A stretch of DNA of 40,868 bases from contig NZ_ABCQ01000041.1 of assembly GCF_000170855.1 (NCBI RefSeq), positions 1 through 40,868 of the forward strand. The letters run 5' to 3'. The notes beneath the pieces were generated by a model. That model saw nothing but the letters and a program-made list of their open reading frames with translations. It had not been told where the DNA came from and searched no databases. Made by a program: the position numbers and the translations under genes. This DNA is from Moritella sp. PE36 (GTDB taxonomy: Bacteria > Pseudomonadota > Gammaproteobacteria > Enterobacterales > Moritellaceae). Below are positions 26,515-40,868 of the stretch, one piece after another (positions within the stretch are counted from its first letter, which is position 1; each line of letters begins with the position of its first letter).

Positions 26515-26610
26515 CTTATATTCCTATCCCTCACATCCAAATATTCAGCCACGAGGTTATTTAATTAACTGCTTAGTCTTTATATTCAGTATTTATATTT
26601 CGTATTGGTA

Positions 26611-27381
26611 TTAGCGACTGGCGCACACCGTGCAATCGGGATCTTTCGCGACCGAGAGGTGCTGCCATTGCAAGGTTTTACCATCAAAGCGCATTAACCG
26701 ATTAAGTGACGACAACGGCATACCGGTTAAATATTTAATCGCTTCCAATGCTTGTAATGATCCAACAATGCCAACCAAGGGACCGAGTACCCCCGACGTA
26801 CTGCAATTATTTACTGCTCCAGTATCATCAAAAGGATATAAGCAGTGATAACACGCCGAATCAGCTAATTGTGCGTTAAACGAGATCAACTGTCCTTCCA
26901 TACGAATACCCGCGCCGACAATTAACGGTATTTTCTGGATCACACAGATCTTGTTTATCGCTTGCCTGGTCGGCATGTTATCGCTGCAATCAATCACCAA
27001 ATCAACTTGGGCTAGCATGTCTGCCATTTGATTTTTCGCACTATCGAGGGTTACTCTTTCTTCGATCACAGTGACATTTATATGGGGATTAAGCTGTGCT
27101 AACGAGGCTTTTGCCGCGCTAACTTTAGTTTGCTTTAACTGCTGCTGCGTGAAAATGATTTGTCGTTGCAGATTACTTAACTCAACGTGGTCATCATCCG
27201 CTAACACTAAATGGCCAACACCCGCAGCAGCCAAATACAGTGCCACAGGCGCGCCAAGACCACCGACACCAACAATCAATACCTTGGCATTGCGCAGTGC
27301 TAATTGCCCCTGCTCGCCGATATCTTCAAGCAGTAAGTGCGCGCTATAACGCATATATTCCTGATCACTTAATCCGGTCAT
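26611..27381 (-). CDS. thiF: ThiS adenylyltransferase
   Basis: E1-like enzyme that adenylates the C-terminus of ThiS. It has 256 residues. The nucleotide loop GVGGLGAP is at 38-45, the catalytic Asp lies in VDLVIDCSDN (near 131-134), and two zinc-binding CxxC pairs are at 177/180 and 250/253. Cys193 in NNCSTSGVLGP corresponds to the cysteine that in E. coli ThiF forms the acyl-disulfide with ThiS. I start at ATG 27381, since AGGA lies 5 nt upstream; the ATG at 27387 overlaps that site. It lies 15 bp after thiE. MoeB is the main paralogue, but operon position decides for ThiF. Confidence 0.95.
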   Translation of the reverse strand: MTGLSDQEYMRYSAHLLLEDIGEQGQLALRNAKVLIVGVGGLGAPVALYLAAAGVGHLVLADDDHVELSNLQRQIIFTQQQLKQTKVSAAKASLAQLNPHINVTVIEERVTLDSAKNQMADMLAQVDLVIDCSDNMPTRQAINKICVIQKIPLIVGAGIRMEGQLISFNAQLADSACYHCLYPFDDTGAVNNCSTSGVLGPLVGIVGSLQALEAIKYLTGMPLSSLNRLMRFDGKTLQWQHLSVAKDPDCTVCASR

Positions 27382-27396
27382 ATTCATCCTGTTATA

Positions 27397-28872
27397 TTAA
27401 TCGTTCGCACATGCTAAGACTGAATGCGGTTCAGCAATCGCCAGTAAATCAGCAATAGCTTGTTTATAATCGTCAGCGCGAGTAATTGCCGTTACCACCG
27501 CCACACTACCAACTCCTGTCGCTGCCACTAGCGGGGCACGTGCGATGCTAATACCGCCGATAGCCACTAACGGATAGTCCTGCATTAAAGCAGCATAACG
27601 CTGTAAACGCTGTAATCCCTGTGGTTTTGATGGCATGTCTTTGGTCACCGTTGGAAAGATATGGCCAAGGGCGATGTAACTCGGTTTTATTTGGTGAGCA
27701 CGTAATATTTCATAATAACCGTGGGTGCTTAAACCCAGTTTTAAACCAGCTGTTTTTATCGCCACAAAATCGGCAATCAGCATATCTTCTTGACCTAAAT
27801 GCACGCCATAGGCCCCGTGCTCAATGGCTAATTTCCAATAATCATTGATAAATAGACGCGCTTGATATTGACGGCCTAATGCCACAGCCGCTTTAATATC
27901 ATCAACCACCTCGGCTGGGGTTTTATCTTTAATGCGTAATTGCAGGGTTTTCACCCCTTGCTGCAATACTTTTTCTAACCATGCCACTGTATCTACCACC
28001 GGATACAGTCCGAGTCTGTTCGTATCACAAGGCGCAAAATCATAAGCCAATTGCATTTGCTGTGCTAAGTCAAGTTGATCGCCCAATACCGTGTTCGGTA
28101 ATACAACCTGTGGGAAATCACTGCGATCGGTAGGCCATGCGTCTGCAGTTTGATTTAAGTAAGCTCTGGCTACCACCAATGCATCATCAATAGGATAATC
28201 TTGGGCGATCACGGTTGCCAATGCCGAAGAGAAAGCACCACGGTGTTCATCTTTGCTTCGTGGCGTTAATGTCGCGCTTGGTGACGATAATAAGATTTCA
28301 CGTTGTCCGTCAATATAAACATCGAGGGCGATAGATTGCTGCTTATCATCATGATGACCATTAACAGTAATCGCTTTCGCACAAACACCTTTGACACCGA
28401 AACTCAGCAGTGTGTTGATCGCTTGTTTCGTCGCACTGAATAACACAGCTGCACCTGTTCCGCCTTGCTCTTGCAGTAAGATCAATACATCCACGATCGG
28501 TAATAAGCGTATTTTAATCGTATTAATGAGCACTGAGTCTGCCGATTCAGCCTTTGCCATATCCGATAATGAAATAGATAACGGCTCATAGATAACACTG
28601 AGGTCTGGATGTTGTTGTTTATAAGCTTGTAAAAAATCAGCTAAGATCTCCACATGCGAGGTTGTCGCTATCACCCCTATTTTAATGGCTGATGCCACAG
28701 GAGCGGCAGTCAATACCGCTAACTCAGCAGCAAAATCCCCATCGGATAACAGTTTCGTCGATACATGATAACCACGTCCACCCAACGCATTAATGGTATT
28801 AATATCGGCTTGAGTCGCAGCATTATCGCGAGCATCAAGGCTCGCGATAGTCCAAATAATGGCTTGAGTCAT
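27397..28872 (-). CDS. thiE: Thiamine phosphate synthase with degenerate ThiD-like N-terminal domain
   Basis: 491-residue fusion. The C-terminal part (about 285-480) is a complete ThiE, which couples HMP-PP with thiazole phosphate: LQLRIKDK near 310, FINDYWKLA with Asp344, GVHLGQED at 356-363, and VAIGGIS at the phosphate site. The N-terminal part (about 1-245) has the outline of HMP-P kinase ThiD ([19 protein letters not shown] against the usual IAGSDSSGGAGIQADIK). But it lacks the Gly-Gly pair and the GTGC anion-hole/cysteine motif (here HRGAFSS, 210-216). It is therefore probably not a kinase. ATG 28872 follows the thiC stop by 7 bp; an earlier in-frame start would overlap thiC and has no support. 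Confidence 0.9.
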   Translation of the reverse strand: MTQAIIWTIASLDARDNAATQADINTINALGGRGYHVSTKLLSDGDFAAELAVLTAAPVASAIKIGVIATTSHVEILADFLQAYKQQHPDLSVIYEPLSISLSDMAKAESADSVLINTIKIRLLPIVDVLILLQEQGGTGAAVLFSATKQAINTLLSFGVKGVCAKAITVNGHHDDKQQSIALDVYIDGQREILLSSPSATLTPRSKDEHRGAFSSALATVIAQDYPIDDALVVARAYLNQTADAWPTDRSDFPQVVLPNTVLGDQLDLAQQMQLAYDFAPCDTNRLGLYPVVDTVAWLEKVLQQGVKTLQLRIKDKTPAEVVDDIKAAVALGRQYQARLFINDYWKLAIEHGAYGVHLGQEDMLIADFVAIKTAGLKLGLSTHGYYEILRAHQIKPSYIALGHIFPTVTKDMPSKPQGLQRLQRYAALMQDYPLVAIGGISIARAPLVAATGVGSVAVVTAITRADDYKQAIADLLAIAEPHSVLACAND

Positions 28873-28879
28873 TAAGTTA

Positions 28880-30904
<2,025 letters not shown>

Positions 30905-31040
30905 CTAATAAGATGATTGCTTGTCGTTGAGTATGTGTGGAGAGTAGTGATACAGATATGGTGATTGTTTATGTTATCAAAGCAGCCTTAAAATCCCTCT
31001 GGCAAACCTCGAATCGCACTCACATTATTGTATTAATCAC

Positions 31041-31127
31041 TCTTGTTTCCTTACGCAGGTATTAGCCTGATCAGGTTCCACGGATCCCATATTTAAATGG
31101 TCTCAGCCCTAAAGCACTCCGACAAGA
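31041..31127 (-). ncRNA. TPP riboswitch (THI element) of thiC
   Basis: On the minus strand the aptamer shows the conserved series GGAGTGC, GGGCTGAGA, GGGATCCGTGGAACCTGA and TCAGGCTAATACCTGCG. Stem P1 is TCTTGT (31127-31122) with ACAAGA (31046-31041). TPP binding turns down thiamine synthesis genes in this class. The 150-nt stretch between aptamer and thiC holds no terminator that I can draw, so the mode of control (translation, termination or Rho) is open. Confidence 0.96.
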
Positions 31128-31133
31128 TTCAAG

Positions 31134-31163
31134 AGTATAGACTAGAATGTGAAGTGGAAACAA
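31134..31163 (-). promoter_or_regulatory. Candidate thiC promoter
   Basis: Minus-strand TTGTTT (31163-31158), an 18-nt spacer and TATACT (31139-31134) give a plausible sigma-70 promoter. Its start would fall near 31127, the first base of aptamer stem P1. The -35 lies in one arm of the inverted repeat described in the findings. Confidence 0.5.
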
Positions 31164-31310
31164 GAGTAACCGTGATTAATCCTCTCTTTCAACAGGTTCT
31201 GTACACATCATGTCTGATAATAAAGGTCGATCAGCAGAGCCATAAATACTGACAGCACATTGTTGATGATAGTCAGAAAAGTAACTAATAAGCATTTTCA
31301 GCAGGCATAA

Positions 31311-31349
31311 AAAAATCCCCAAGACTATCGAAATAGTATTGGGGATTTA
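31311..31349 (-). terminator. Distal rpoBC terminator with UUCG loop
   Basis: AAATCCCCAATACTAT and ATAGTCTTGGGGATTT form a long stem with one mismatch around a TTCG tetraloop, followed on the minus strand by an unbroken T7 run. It lies about 105 nt after the rpoC stop and separates rpoC from the thi operon in the same orientation. Confidence 0.88.
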
Positions 31350-31388
31350 TGTTAGCTGTAAAAGACTACAACTTTATCTACTCAATAT

Positions 31389-31427
31389 AAAAGGAAAAGT
31401 ATCAGTGGGTCTGTGACTCTTCCTTTT
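31389..31427 (-). terminator. Proximal hairpin after rpoC
   Basis: AAAAGGAAGAGT / ACTTTTCCTTTT form a 12-bp stem (one G-U pair) with a 15-nt loop, 27 nt after the rpoC stop. The 3' arm ends in TTTT. With the hairpin at 31311-31349 it makes a tandem terminator pair. Confidence 0.6.
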
Positions 31428-31453
31428 TACTTTAATTGCATTCAGCAAATCAA

Positions 31454-35737
<4,284 letters not shown>

Positions 35738-35768
35738 GTTTTTCTCCACTGGGAGTGAAAACTACGCA

Positions 35769-35795
35769 GCCTCAACTCACAGAATGAGTCGAGGC
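35769..35795 (-). other. rpoB-rpoC intergenic hairpin
   Basis: GCCTCGACTCA and TGAGTTGAGGC (minus strand) make an 11-bp stem with one G-U pair and loop TTCTG, between the rpoB stop and the rpoC ribosome site. Only GTTTT follows after several bases, so it is more likely a processing or stability element than a terminator. Confidence 0.55.
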
Positions 35796-35837
35796 GCAAT
35801 GCTAATTCAAAAGTCTGAATAATCTCTTAATAAGAGC

Positions 35838-38800
35838 TTATTTCTTACCTTTGTTTTCATCTAGTTCGATGTTGATACCCAATGAGCGGATCTCTTTCAA
35901 CAATACGTTGAATGATTCAGGCATACCTGGGTCCATACGATGATCGCCGTCTACGATGCTCTTATACATCTTAGTACGACCGTTCACGTCATCAGACTTA
36001 ACAGTTAGCATCTCTTGTAGAGTATATGCTGCACCGTATGCTTCCAGAGCCCATACTTCCATCTCACCGAAACGCTGACCACCGAACTGAGCTTTACCAC
36101 CCAGCGGCTGCTGAGTAACTAGGCTGTAAGAACCGGTAGAACGTGCATGCATCTTGTCATCAACCAAGTGATTCAGTTTCAGCATGTACATGTAACCAAC
36201 GGTAACTGGACGTTCGAATAGATCACCAGTACGGCCATCGTATAACTCTAATTGACCAGATTCTGGTAAATCAGCTAGTCTCAGCATTTCTTTGATTTCA
36301 GCTTCTGCAGCACCATCAAACGCAGGTGTTGCCATTGGCAGACCTTTACGTAAGTTGTGCGCAAGAACACGAACTTCCTCGTCAGAGTAAGTTGATAAAT
36401 CAACTTTCTGATGCGAATCACCGATGTCGTATGCTTTTTGCATAAACTCACGGATCTTAGCAAGATCTTGTTGCTCTTTGATCATGTTATCGATTTTAGT
36501 ACCGATACCACGAGCAGCAAGACCCAAGTGAACTTCAAGTACCTGACCGATGTTCATACGCGATGGTACACCCAGCGGGTTCAGTACGATATCAACTGGC
36601 TCACCAAACTTATCGTGCGGCATATCTTCAATAGGAACGATTGTTGAAATCACACCTTTGTTACCATGACGACCGGCCATTTTATCACCCGGTTGGATAC
36701 GACGTTTAACAGCTAGGTATACTTTAACGATCTTAAGTACACCTGGTGCTAGGTCATCACCTTGGGTAATTTTACGGCGTTTGATATCAAACTTAGAATC
36801 AAAGTCAGCGCGTAGCTCATCATGTTGCTTCGCTAAGCTTTCTAATTGAGTCTGTTGTTCTTCATCAACAAGAACCATCTCTAACCATTGACCACGAGAA
36901 ATAGCAGTAAGTTGCTCTTCTGTTTTGCCAGCAGCTAATAGTAAGTTTTTAACGCGACCGAATAAGCTCTCTTCGAAGATAGATAATTCTTCAGTTAAGT
37001 CTTTTTTCGCTTCACGTAATTGCATCTGCTCGATGTCTTGTGCACGTTTATCTTTATCTACGCCATCACGGGTAAATACTTGCACGTCAATTACAGTACC
37101 GTAAACAGAGTTAGGTACACGTAATGAACTGTCTTTTACATCAGACGCTTTTTCACCGAAGATAGCTCGTAGAAGCTTTTCTTCAGGCGTTAATTGTGTT
37201 TCACCTTTAGGGGTTACTTTACCTACCAGGATATCACCCGGCTTAACTTCAGCACCAACATAAACGATACCAGACTCATCTAGCTTAGATAATGCGCTTT
37301 CACCCACGTTAGGGATATCCGCAGTGATCTCTTCGCTACCAAGCTTAGTATCACGAGCAATCGATGATAATTCTTGAATGTGGATAGTCGTTAGACGATC
37401 TTCTTTTACAACACGTTCAGATACAAGGATTGAATCTTCGAAGTTGTAACCATTCCAAGGCATGAATGCGATACGCATGTTTTGGCCAAGTGCTAATTCA
37501 CCTAGGTCTGTTGAAGGACCGTCAGCAAGCACATCACCTTTAACCACAGCTTCACCAGTTAATACTGTTGGGCGTTGGTTAATACATGTGTTTTGGTTCG
37601 AACGTGTGTACTTAGTTAGCGTGTAGATATCAATACCCGCTTCACCTGGTACCAGTTCTTCTTCGTTAACTTTAACGATGATACGACTTGCATCAGCATA
37701 GTCGATTGAACCGCCACGTAGCGCAACAACAGTTACACCAGAATCGATTGCTACCGCGCGTTCAATACCAGTACCTACTAATGGCTTATCAGCGTTTAGT
37801 GTTGGTACGGCTTGACGTTGCATGTTCGCACCCATCAATGCACGGTTAGCATCATCGTGTTCTAGGAACGGAATTAGCGATGCCGCCACAGAAATAATTT
37901 GCTGTGGAGATACGTCCATATACTGGATGTTATCCGCTGACATAAAGGTAGTTTCACCTTTATGACGACATGGGATAAATTCATCTTGTAACATACCGTT
38001 TGTATCGATAGTCGCGTTAGCCTGTGCTACTGCATACAGACCTTCTTCGATAGCCGAAAGGTATTGAACGTCATTAGTGACTTTACCGTTGATTACTTTA
38101 CGGAATGGCGTTTCTAAGAAACCATAATCGTTAGTACGGGCAAATACAGCTAGTGAGTTAATTAGACCAATGTTTGGTCCCTCTGGAGTCTCAATCGGAC
38201 ATAAACGACCGTAGTGAGTTGGATGTACGTCACGTACCTCAAAACCAGCACGTTCACGTGTTAGACCACCAGGCCCTAAAGCAGAAATACGACGTTTGTG
38301 CGTCACTTCTGACAATGGGTTATTTTGATCCATAAACTGAGACAGTTGTGATGAACCAAAGAACTCTTTAATCGCAGCTGAAATCGGCTTAGCATTGATT
38401 AAATCTTGTGGCATTACTGCATCAAGATCACCAAGACTTAGGCGTTCACGAACAGCACGTTCTACACGAACTAAACCAACACGGAATTGGTTTTCTGCCA
38501 TTTCGCCAACTGAACGAATACGACGGTTACCAAGGTGATCGATATCATCAACCTCGCCTTTACCGTTACGGATATTAATCAAAGTTTTCATCACTTCAAC
38601 AATATCTTCTTTATTCAGGATGCCAGAGCCAGTATCTTCTTCGCGGCCAATACGGCGGTTGAACTTCATACGACCAACAGTAGATAGGTCATAACGTTCT
38701 TCTGCGAAGAATAGGTTATTAAATAAACCTTCTGCCGCTTCACGCGTTGGTGGTTCACCAGGACGCATCATGCGGTAGATTTCAACTAACGCTTCAAGTT

Positions 38801-39875
38801 TGTTAGTAGTTGAGTCAACACGTAATGTGTCAGACATGTAACTACCTACATCAAGGTCGTTCGTATAAAGAACATCAATTACCTTGATACCAGCTTGAGA
38901 CAATTCAGCCACAGATTCGAGTGTTAGTTCAGCATTCGCTGCAACAATCACTTCGCCTGTTTCTTCATTGATATAATCTTTAGAAGCTACTTTACCAGCG
39001 AGATACTCTAATGGTACTTCGATTTCGGTTATGCCGGCTTTTTCAAATTTCTTGATATGACGAGCAGTAATACGACGACCATTTTCAACGTATACTTCAC
39101 CGTTAGCAACGATGTCAAATACAGCTGTTTCGCCACGTAGACGTTCCGGCAGTAGTTCCATCAATATCTTGCCATCTTTAACTTCAAAACGTGTAGTATC
39201 GAAGAAGATTGCTAAGATTTCTTCCGTCGTGAACTCAAGTGCACGAAGAATAATTGATGATGGTAATTTACGACGACGGTCAATACGAACGAATAAGCAA
39301 TCTTTCGGATCGAATTCAAAGTCTAACCATGAACCACGGTAAGGAATAACGCGTGCGTTATATAGTACTTTACCTGATGAATGAGTTTTACCTTTGTCGT
39401 GATCGAAGAATACACCAGGACTACGGTGTAACTGAGATACGATAACACGCTCTGTACCATTGATAACAAAAGTACCAGTATGAGTCATTAATGGGATTTC
39501 GCCCATGTAGACTTCTTGTTCTTTGATATCTTTAATAGTACCTGCTGGTGCATCACGATCGTATAATACAAGACGTAATTTAACACGCAGCGGTGCAGAA
39601 TAAGTAATTCCTCGGGTTTGACATTCTTTAACTTCAAATACGGATTCACCTAAACGGTACGATACATATTGAAGTTCAGAAGTTCCAGAGTAACTTTTAA
39701 TAGGGAACACGCTACGGAATGCTGCTTCCAGGCCGTGTTCACCTGTGTGATCCATTTCTAAAAACTTTTTAAAAGAGCTCGTTTGGATAGCCAACATTTG
39801 CGGCTTAGCCACAACTGGTGCACTTTTACCAAAGTCTTTACGGATACGTTTTTTTTCGGTATTAGAGTAAACCAT
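35838..39875 (-). CDS. rpoB: DNA-directed RNA polymerase subunit beta
   Basis: Beta subunit of RNA polymerase, 1345 residues against 1342 in E. coli. Family landmarks run the whole length: the [17 protein letters not shown] start, the rifampicin pocket around 510-535, [10 protein letters not shown] near the active site and the [20 protein letters not shown] end. Numbering in the pocket equals E. coli, and Asp516, His526, Arg529 and Ser531 are the wild-type residues. GAGG lies 6 nt before the ATG. It follows rplL after 233 bp containing an attenuator and a possible own promoter, and is transcribed with rpoC. Confidence 0.99.
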   Translation of the reverse strand: MVYSNTEKKRIRKDFGKSAPVVAKPQMLAIQTSSFKKFLEMDHTGEHGLEAAFRSVFPIKSYSGTSELQYVSYRLGESVFEVKECQTRGITYSAPLRVKLRLVLYDRDAPAGTIKDIKEQEVYMGEIPLMTHTGTFVINGTERVIVSQLHRSPGVFFDHDKGKTHSSGKVLYNARVIPYRGSWLDFEFDPKDCLFVRIDRRRKLPSSIILRALEFTTEEILAIFFDTTRFEVKDGKILMELLPERLRGETAVFDIVANGEVYVENGRRITARHIKKFEKAGITEIEVPLEYLAGKVASKDYINEETGEVIVAANAELTLESVAELSQAGIKVIDVLYTNDLDVGSYMSDTLRVDSTTNKLEALVEIYRMMRPGEPPTREAAEGLFNNLFFAEERYDLSTVGRMKFNRRIGREEDTGSGILNKEDIVEVMKTLINIRNGKGEVDDIDHLGNRRIRSVGEMAENQFRVGLVRVERAVRERLSLGDLDAVMPQDLINAKPISAAIKEFFGSSQLSQFMDQNNPLSEVTHKRRISALGPGGLTRERAGFEVRDVHPTHYGRLCPIETPEGPNIGLINSLAVFARTNDYGFLETPFRKVINGKVTNDVQYLSAIEEGLYAVAQANATIDTNGMLQDEFIPCRHKGETTFMSADNIQYMDVSPQQIISVAASLIPFLEHDDANRALMGANMQRQAVPTLNADKPLVGTGIERAVAIDSGVTVVALRGGSIDYADASRIIVKVNEEELVPGEAGIDIYTLTKYTRSNQNTCINQRPTVLTGEAVVKGDVLADGPSTDLGELALGQNMRIAFMPWNGYNFEDSILVSERVVKEDRLTTIHIQELSSIARDTKLGSEEITADIPNVGESALSKLDESGIVYVGAEVKPGDILVGKVTPKGETQLTPEEKLLRAIFGEKASDVKDSSLRVPNSVYGTVIDVQVFTRDGVDKDKRAQDIEQMQLREAKKDLTEELSIFEESLFGRVKNLLLAAGKTEEQLTAISRGQWLEMVLVDEEQQTQLESLAKQHDELRADFDSKFDIKRRKITQGDDLAPGVLKIVKVYLAVKRRIQPGDKMAGRHGNKGVISTIVPIEDMPHDKFGEPVDIVLNPLGVPSRMNIGQVLEVHLGLAARGIGTKIDNMIKEQQDLAKIREFMQKAYDIGDSHQKVDLSTYSDEEVRVLAHNLRKGLPMATPAFDGAAEAEIKEMLRLADLPESGQLELYDGRTGDLFERPVTVGYMYMLKLNHLVDDKMHARSTGSYSLVTQQPLGGKAQFGGQRFGEMEVWALEAYGAAYTLQEMLTVKSDDVNGRTKMYKSIVDGDHRMDPGMPESFNVLLKEIRSLGINIELDENKGKK

Positions 39876-39940
39876 TTGGTTCCTCAGCTCGCTGATAAGT
39901 GACCCACTCTGCCCTGAATAAGGACAGCTCTAACAACATC

Positions 39941-39970
39941 ATTATATGTTTTTTATCCTGTCTCGACCAA
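39941..39970 (-). promoter_or_regulatory. Candidate rpoB-proximal promoter
   Basis: On the minus strand TTGGTC (39970-39965), 18 nt, then a perfect TATAAT (39946-39941). The -35 is weak. It lies downstream of the attenuator and about 65 nt before the rpoB start, so it could supply extra rpoBC transcription. Confidence 0.4.
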
Positions 39971-40040
39971 ATGAATTGGGCTAAACAGTGCGCAGAATTT
40001 TGGTTGAAATGATGTGAAATTTCCAAACATCCTATAGCGC

Positions 40041-40071
40041 AAAAAGGCCGGCGATTAAAGAATCACCAGCC
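40041..40071 (-). terminator. rplL-rpoB attenuator
   Basis: GGCTGGTGATT / AATCGCCGGCC (minus strand) form an 11-bp stem with two G-U pairs, loop CTTT, followed by TTTTT, 37 nt after the rplL stop. A partial terminator at this position is classical in enterics and sets the excess of L7/L12 over polymerase. Confidence 0.88.
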
Positions 40072-40108
40072 AATGCCTTATGAGGGCAATAATCTATTTA
40101 AGAATAGA

Positions 40109-40474
40109 CTATTTGATCTCAACAGTACAACCAGCTTCTTCTAGAACTTTCTTAAGTTCTTCAGCTTCAGCTTTTTCTACGCCTTCTTTAACAGCTACAG
40201 GTGCAGATTCAACAACACCTTTAGCTTCTTTAAGACCTAGGCCTGTAGCAGCACGAACAGCTTTAATAGCTTTAACTTTGTTTTCGCCGAAAGAAGCAAG
40301 AATTACGTCGAATTCTGTTTGCTCTTCTTCAGCAGCAGCAGCAGCGCCGCCAGCAACAACTGCAGCTGCAGCTGATACGCCGAATTTTTCTTCCATTGCT
40401 TCGATTAATTCAACAACTTCCATAACAGAAAGTTCAGCAATTGCGTCGATGATTTGGTCTTTAGTGATTGACAT
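40109..40474 (-). CDS. rplL: 50S ribosomal protein L7/L12
   Basis: Stalk protein of the large ribosomal subunit, 121 residues, which recruits translation GTPases. The N-terminal dimerisation helices (1-33) bind L10. They are followed by an Ala/Val/Gly-rich flexible hinge (about 34-52) and the globular C-terminal domain with [24 protein letters not shown]. It lies 47 bp after rplJ and before the attenuator, in the order usual for the beta operon. Assignment is firm. Confidence 0.98.
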   Translation of the reverse strand: MSITKDQIIDAIAELSVMEVVELIEAMEEKFGVSAAAAVVAGGAAAAAEEEQTEFDVILASFGENKVKAIKAVRAATGLGLKEAKGVVESAPVAVKEGVEKAEAEELKKVLEEAGCTVEIK

Positions 40475-40521
40475 GGGTCATTCCTAATATATTAAAATTT
40501 ATTTTAGACAAAGCGGCTAAA

Positions 40522-40868
40522 TTAAGCAGCTTCTTGCTCTTTTTGATCGCGTAAAGCAGCCAATGTACGTACAAGTTTGCCAGCTGATGCTTCTTTCATA
40601 GTCATCATTAACTGAGCAATTGCTTCGTCGTATGTTGGTAGTTTAGCTAGTTTATCAATGTTTTCTGCACCGATAAATTCGCCTTCAAATGCTAACGCTT
40701 TAACTTCGAAAGATTCTTCTTGTGCAGCGAAGTCTTTTAAAAGACGAGCTGCAGCACCTGGGTGCTCATTAGAGAATGCGATCAGAGTTGGACCGGTAAA
40801 TACTTCGCTAAGGCACTCAAAATCAGTACCTACAATAGCGCGCTTCATAAGAGTGTTACGTACTACAC
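40522..40868 (-). CDS. rplJ: 50S ribosomal protein L10 (N-terminus beyond window)
   Basis: C-terminal two thirds of L10, the base of the L7/L12 stalk and autoregulator of its operon. The frame is open to the window edge. Its first visible residues [10 protein letters not shown] correspond to VVRNTLLRRA of E. coli L10, so roughly 50 residues are missing and the Met at 40848 is internal. [22 protein letters not shown] and [27 protein letters not shown] are strongly conserved, the latter next to the C-terminal helix that carries L7/L12 dimers. The L10 leader that would show autoregulation lies outside. Confidence 0.97.
   Translation of the reverse strand, partial: VVRNTLMKRAIVGTDFECLSEVFTGPTLIAFSNEHPGAAARLLKDFAAQEESFEVKALAFEGEFIGAENIDKLAKLPTYDEAIAQLMMTMKEASAGKLVRTLAALRDQKEQEAA

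Noticed and set aside
31181-31310. Possible small gene or sRNA between the thi leader and the rpoC terminator
   Set aside because: Stops occur in all frames within short distance, with no ribosome site and no hairpin with T-run other than the rpoC terminator.

Overview
The window reads as chromosomal DNA of a marine, cold- or temperate-water gammaproteobacterium. The rplJ-rplL-rpoB-rpoC block beside a thiCEFSGH-order thiamine operon, a GTG-started rpoC, gor next to prlC, and a DctBD-controlled TRAP transporter fit the Vibrionales/Alteromonadales neighbourhood. Moritella or a close relative is my best guess, from protein character alone. Base composition is moderately AT-rich throughout. I see no insertion sequence, prophage, CRISPR array, tRNA or rRNA.

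Left part (1-13.2 kb): a large GAF-PAS-GGDEF-EAL c-di-GMP protein whose C-terminus lies outside the window, then oligopeptidase A (prlC) divergent from glutathione reductase (gor). These are followed by a methyl-accepting chemotaxis protein, a DMT/EamA permease, a three-domain Xaa-Pro aminopeptidase, a cytosolic DyP-type peroxidase and a small RibD/DHFR-like reductase. Most of these units end in recognisable hairpins.

Middle (13.4-24.3 kb): a compact three-gene copper-delivery unit (unknown membrane-anchored protein, PCu(A)C chaperone with a Met/His-rich repeat tail, SCO1/SenC) converges on an Lrp/AsnC regulator. Next comes the sensor/response pair dctB-dctD, converging on the TRAP operon dctP-dctQ-dctM. 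A well-spaced -24/-12 (sigma-54) promoter lies before dctP, with a group of related dyad-like elements upstream. A hairpin between dctP and dctQ probably keeps the binding protein in excess. A second EamA permease and a small beta-barrel outer-membrane protein follow.

Right part (24.3-40.9 kb), all on the minus strand: thiC-thiE-thiF-thiS-thiG-thiH under a clear TPP riboswitch, downstream of rpoC. Together these genes make the HMP-P and thiazole phosphate moieties and join them to thiamine phosphate. The thiE gene carries a degenerate ThiD-like N-terminal domain. Then come rpoC, rpoB, rplL and the truncated rplJ, with the classical attenuator between rplL and rpoB.

I found no wholly new multi-gene system. 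The observations most worth following are the long inverted repeat bracketing the TPP aptamer, the degenerate ThiD domain fused to ThiE, the sigma-54/upstream-element layout of the dct locus, and the unassigned protein in the copper operon.
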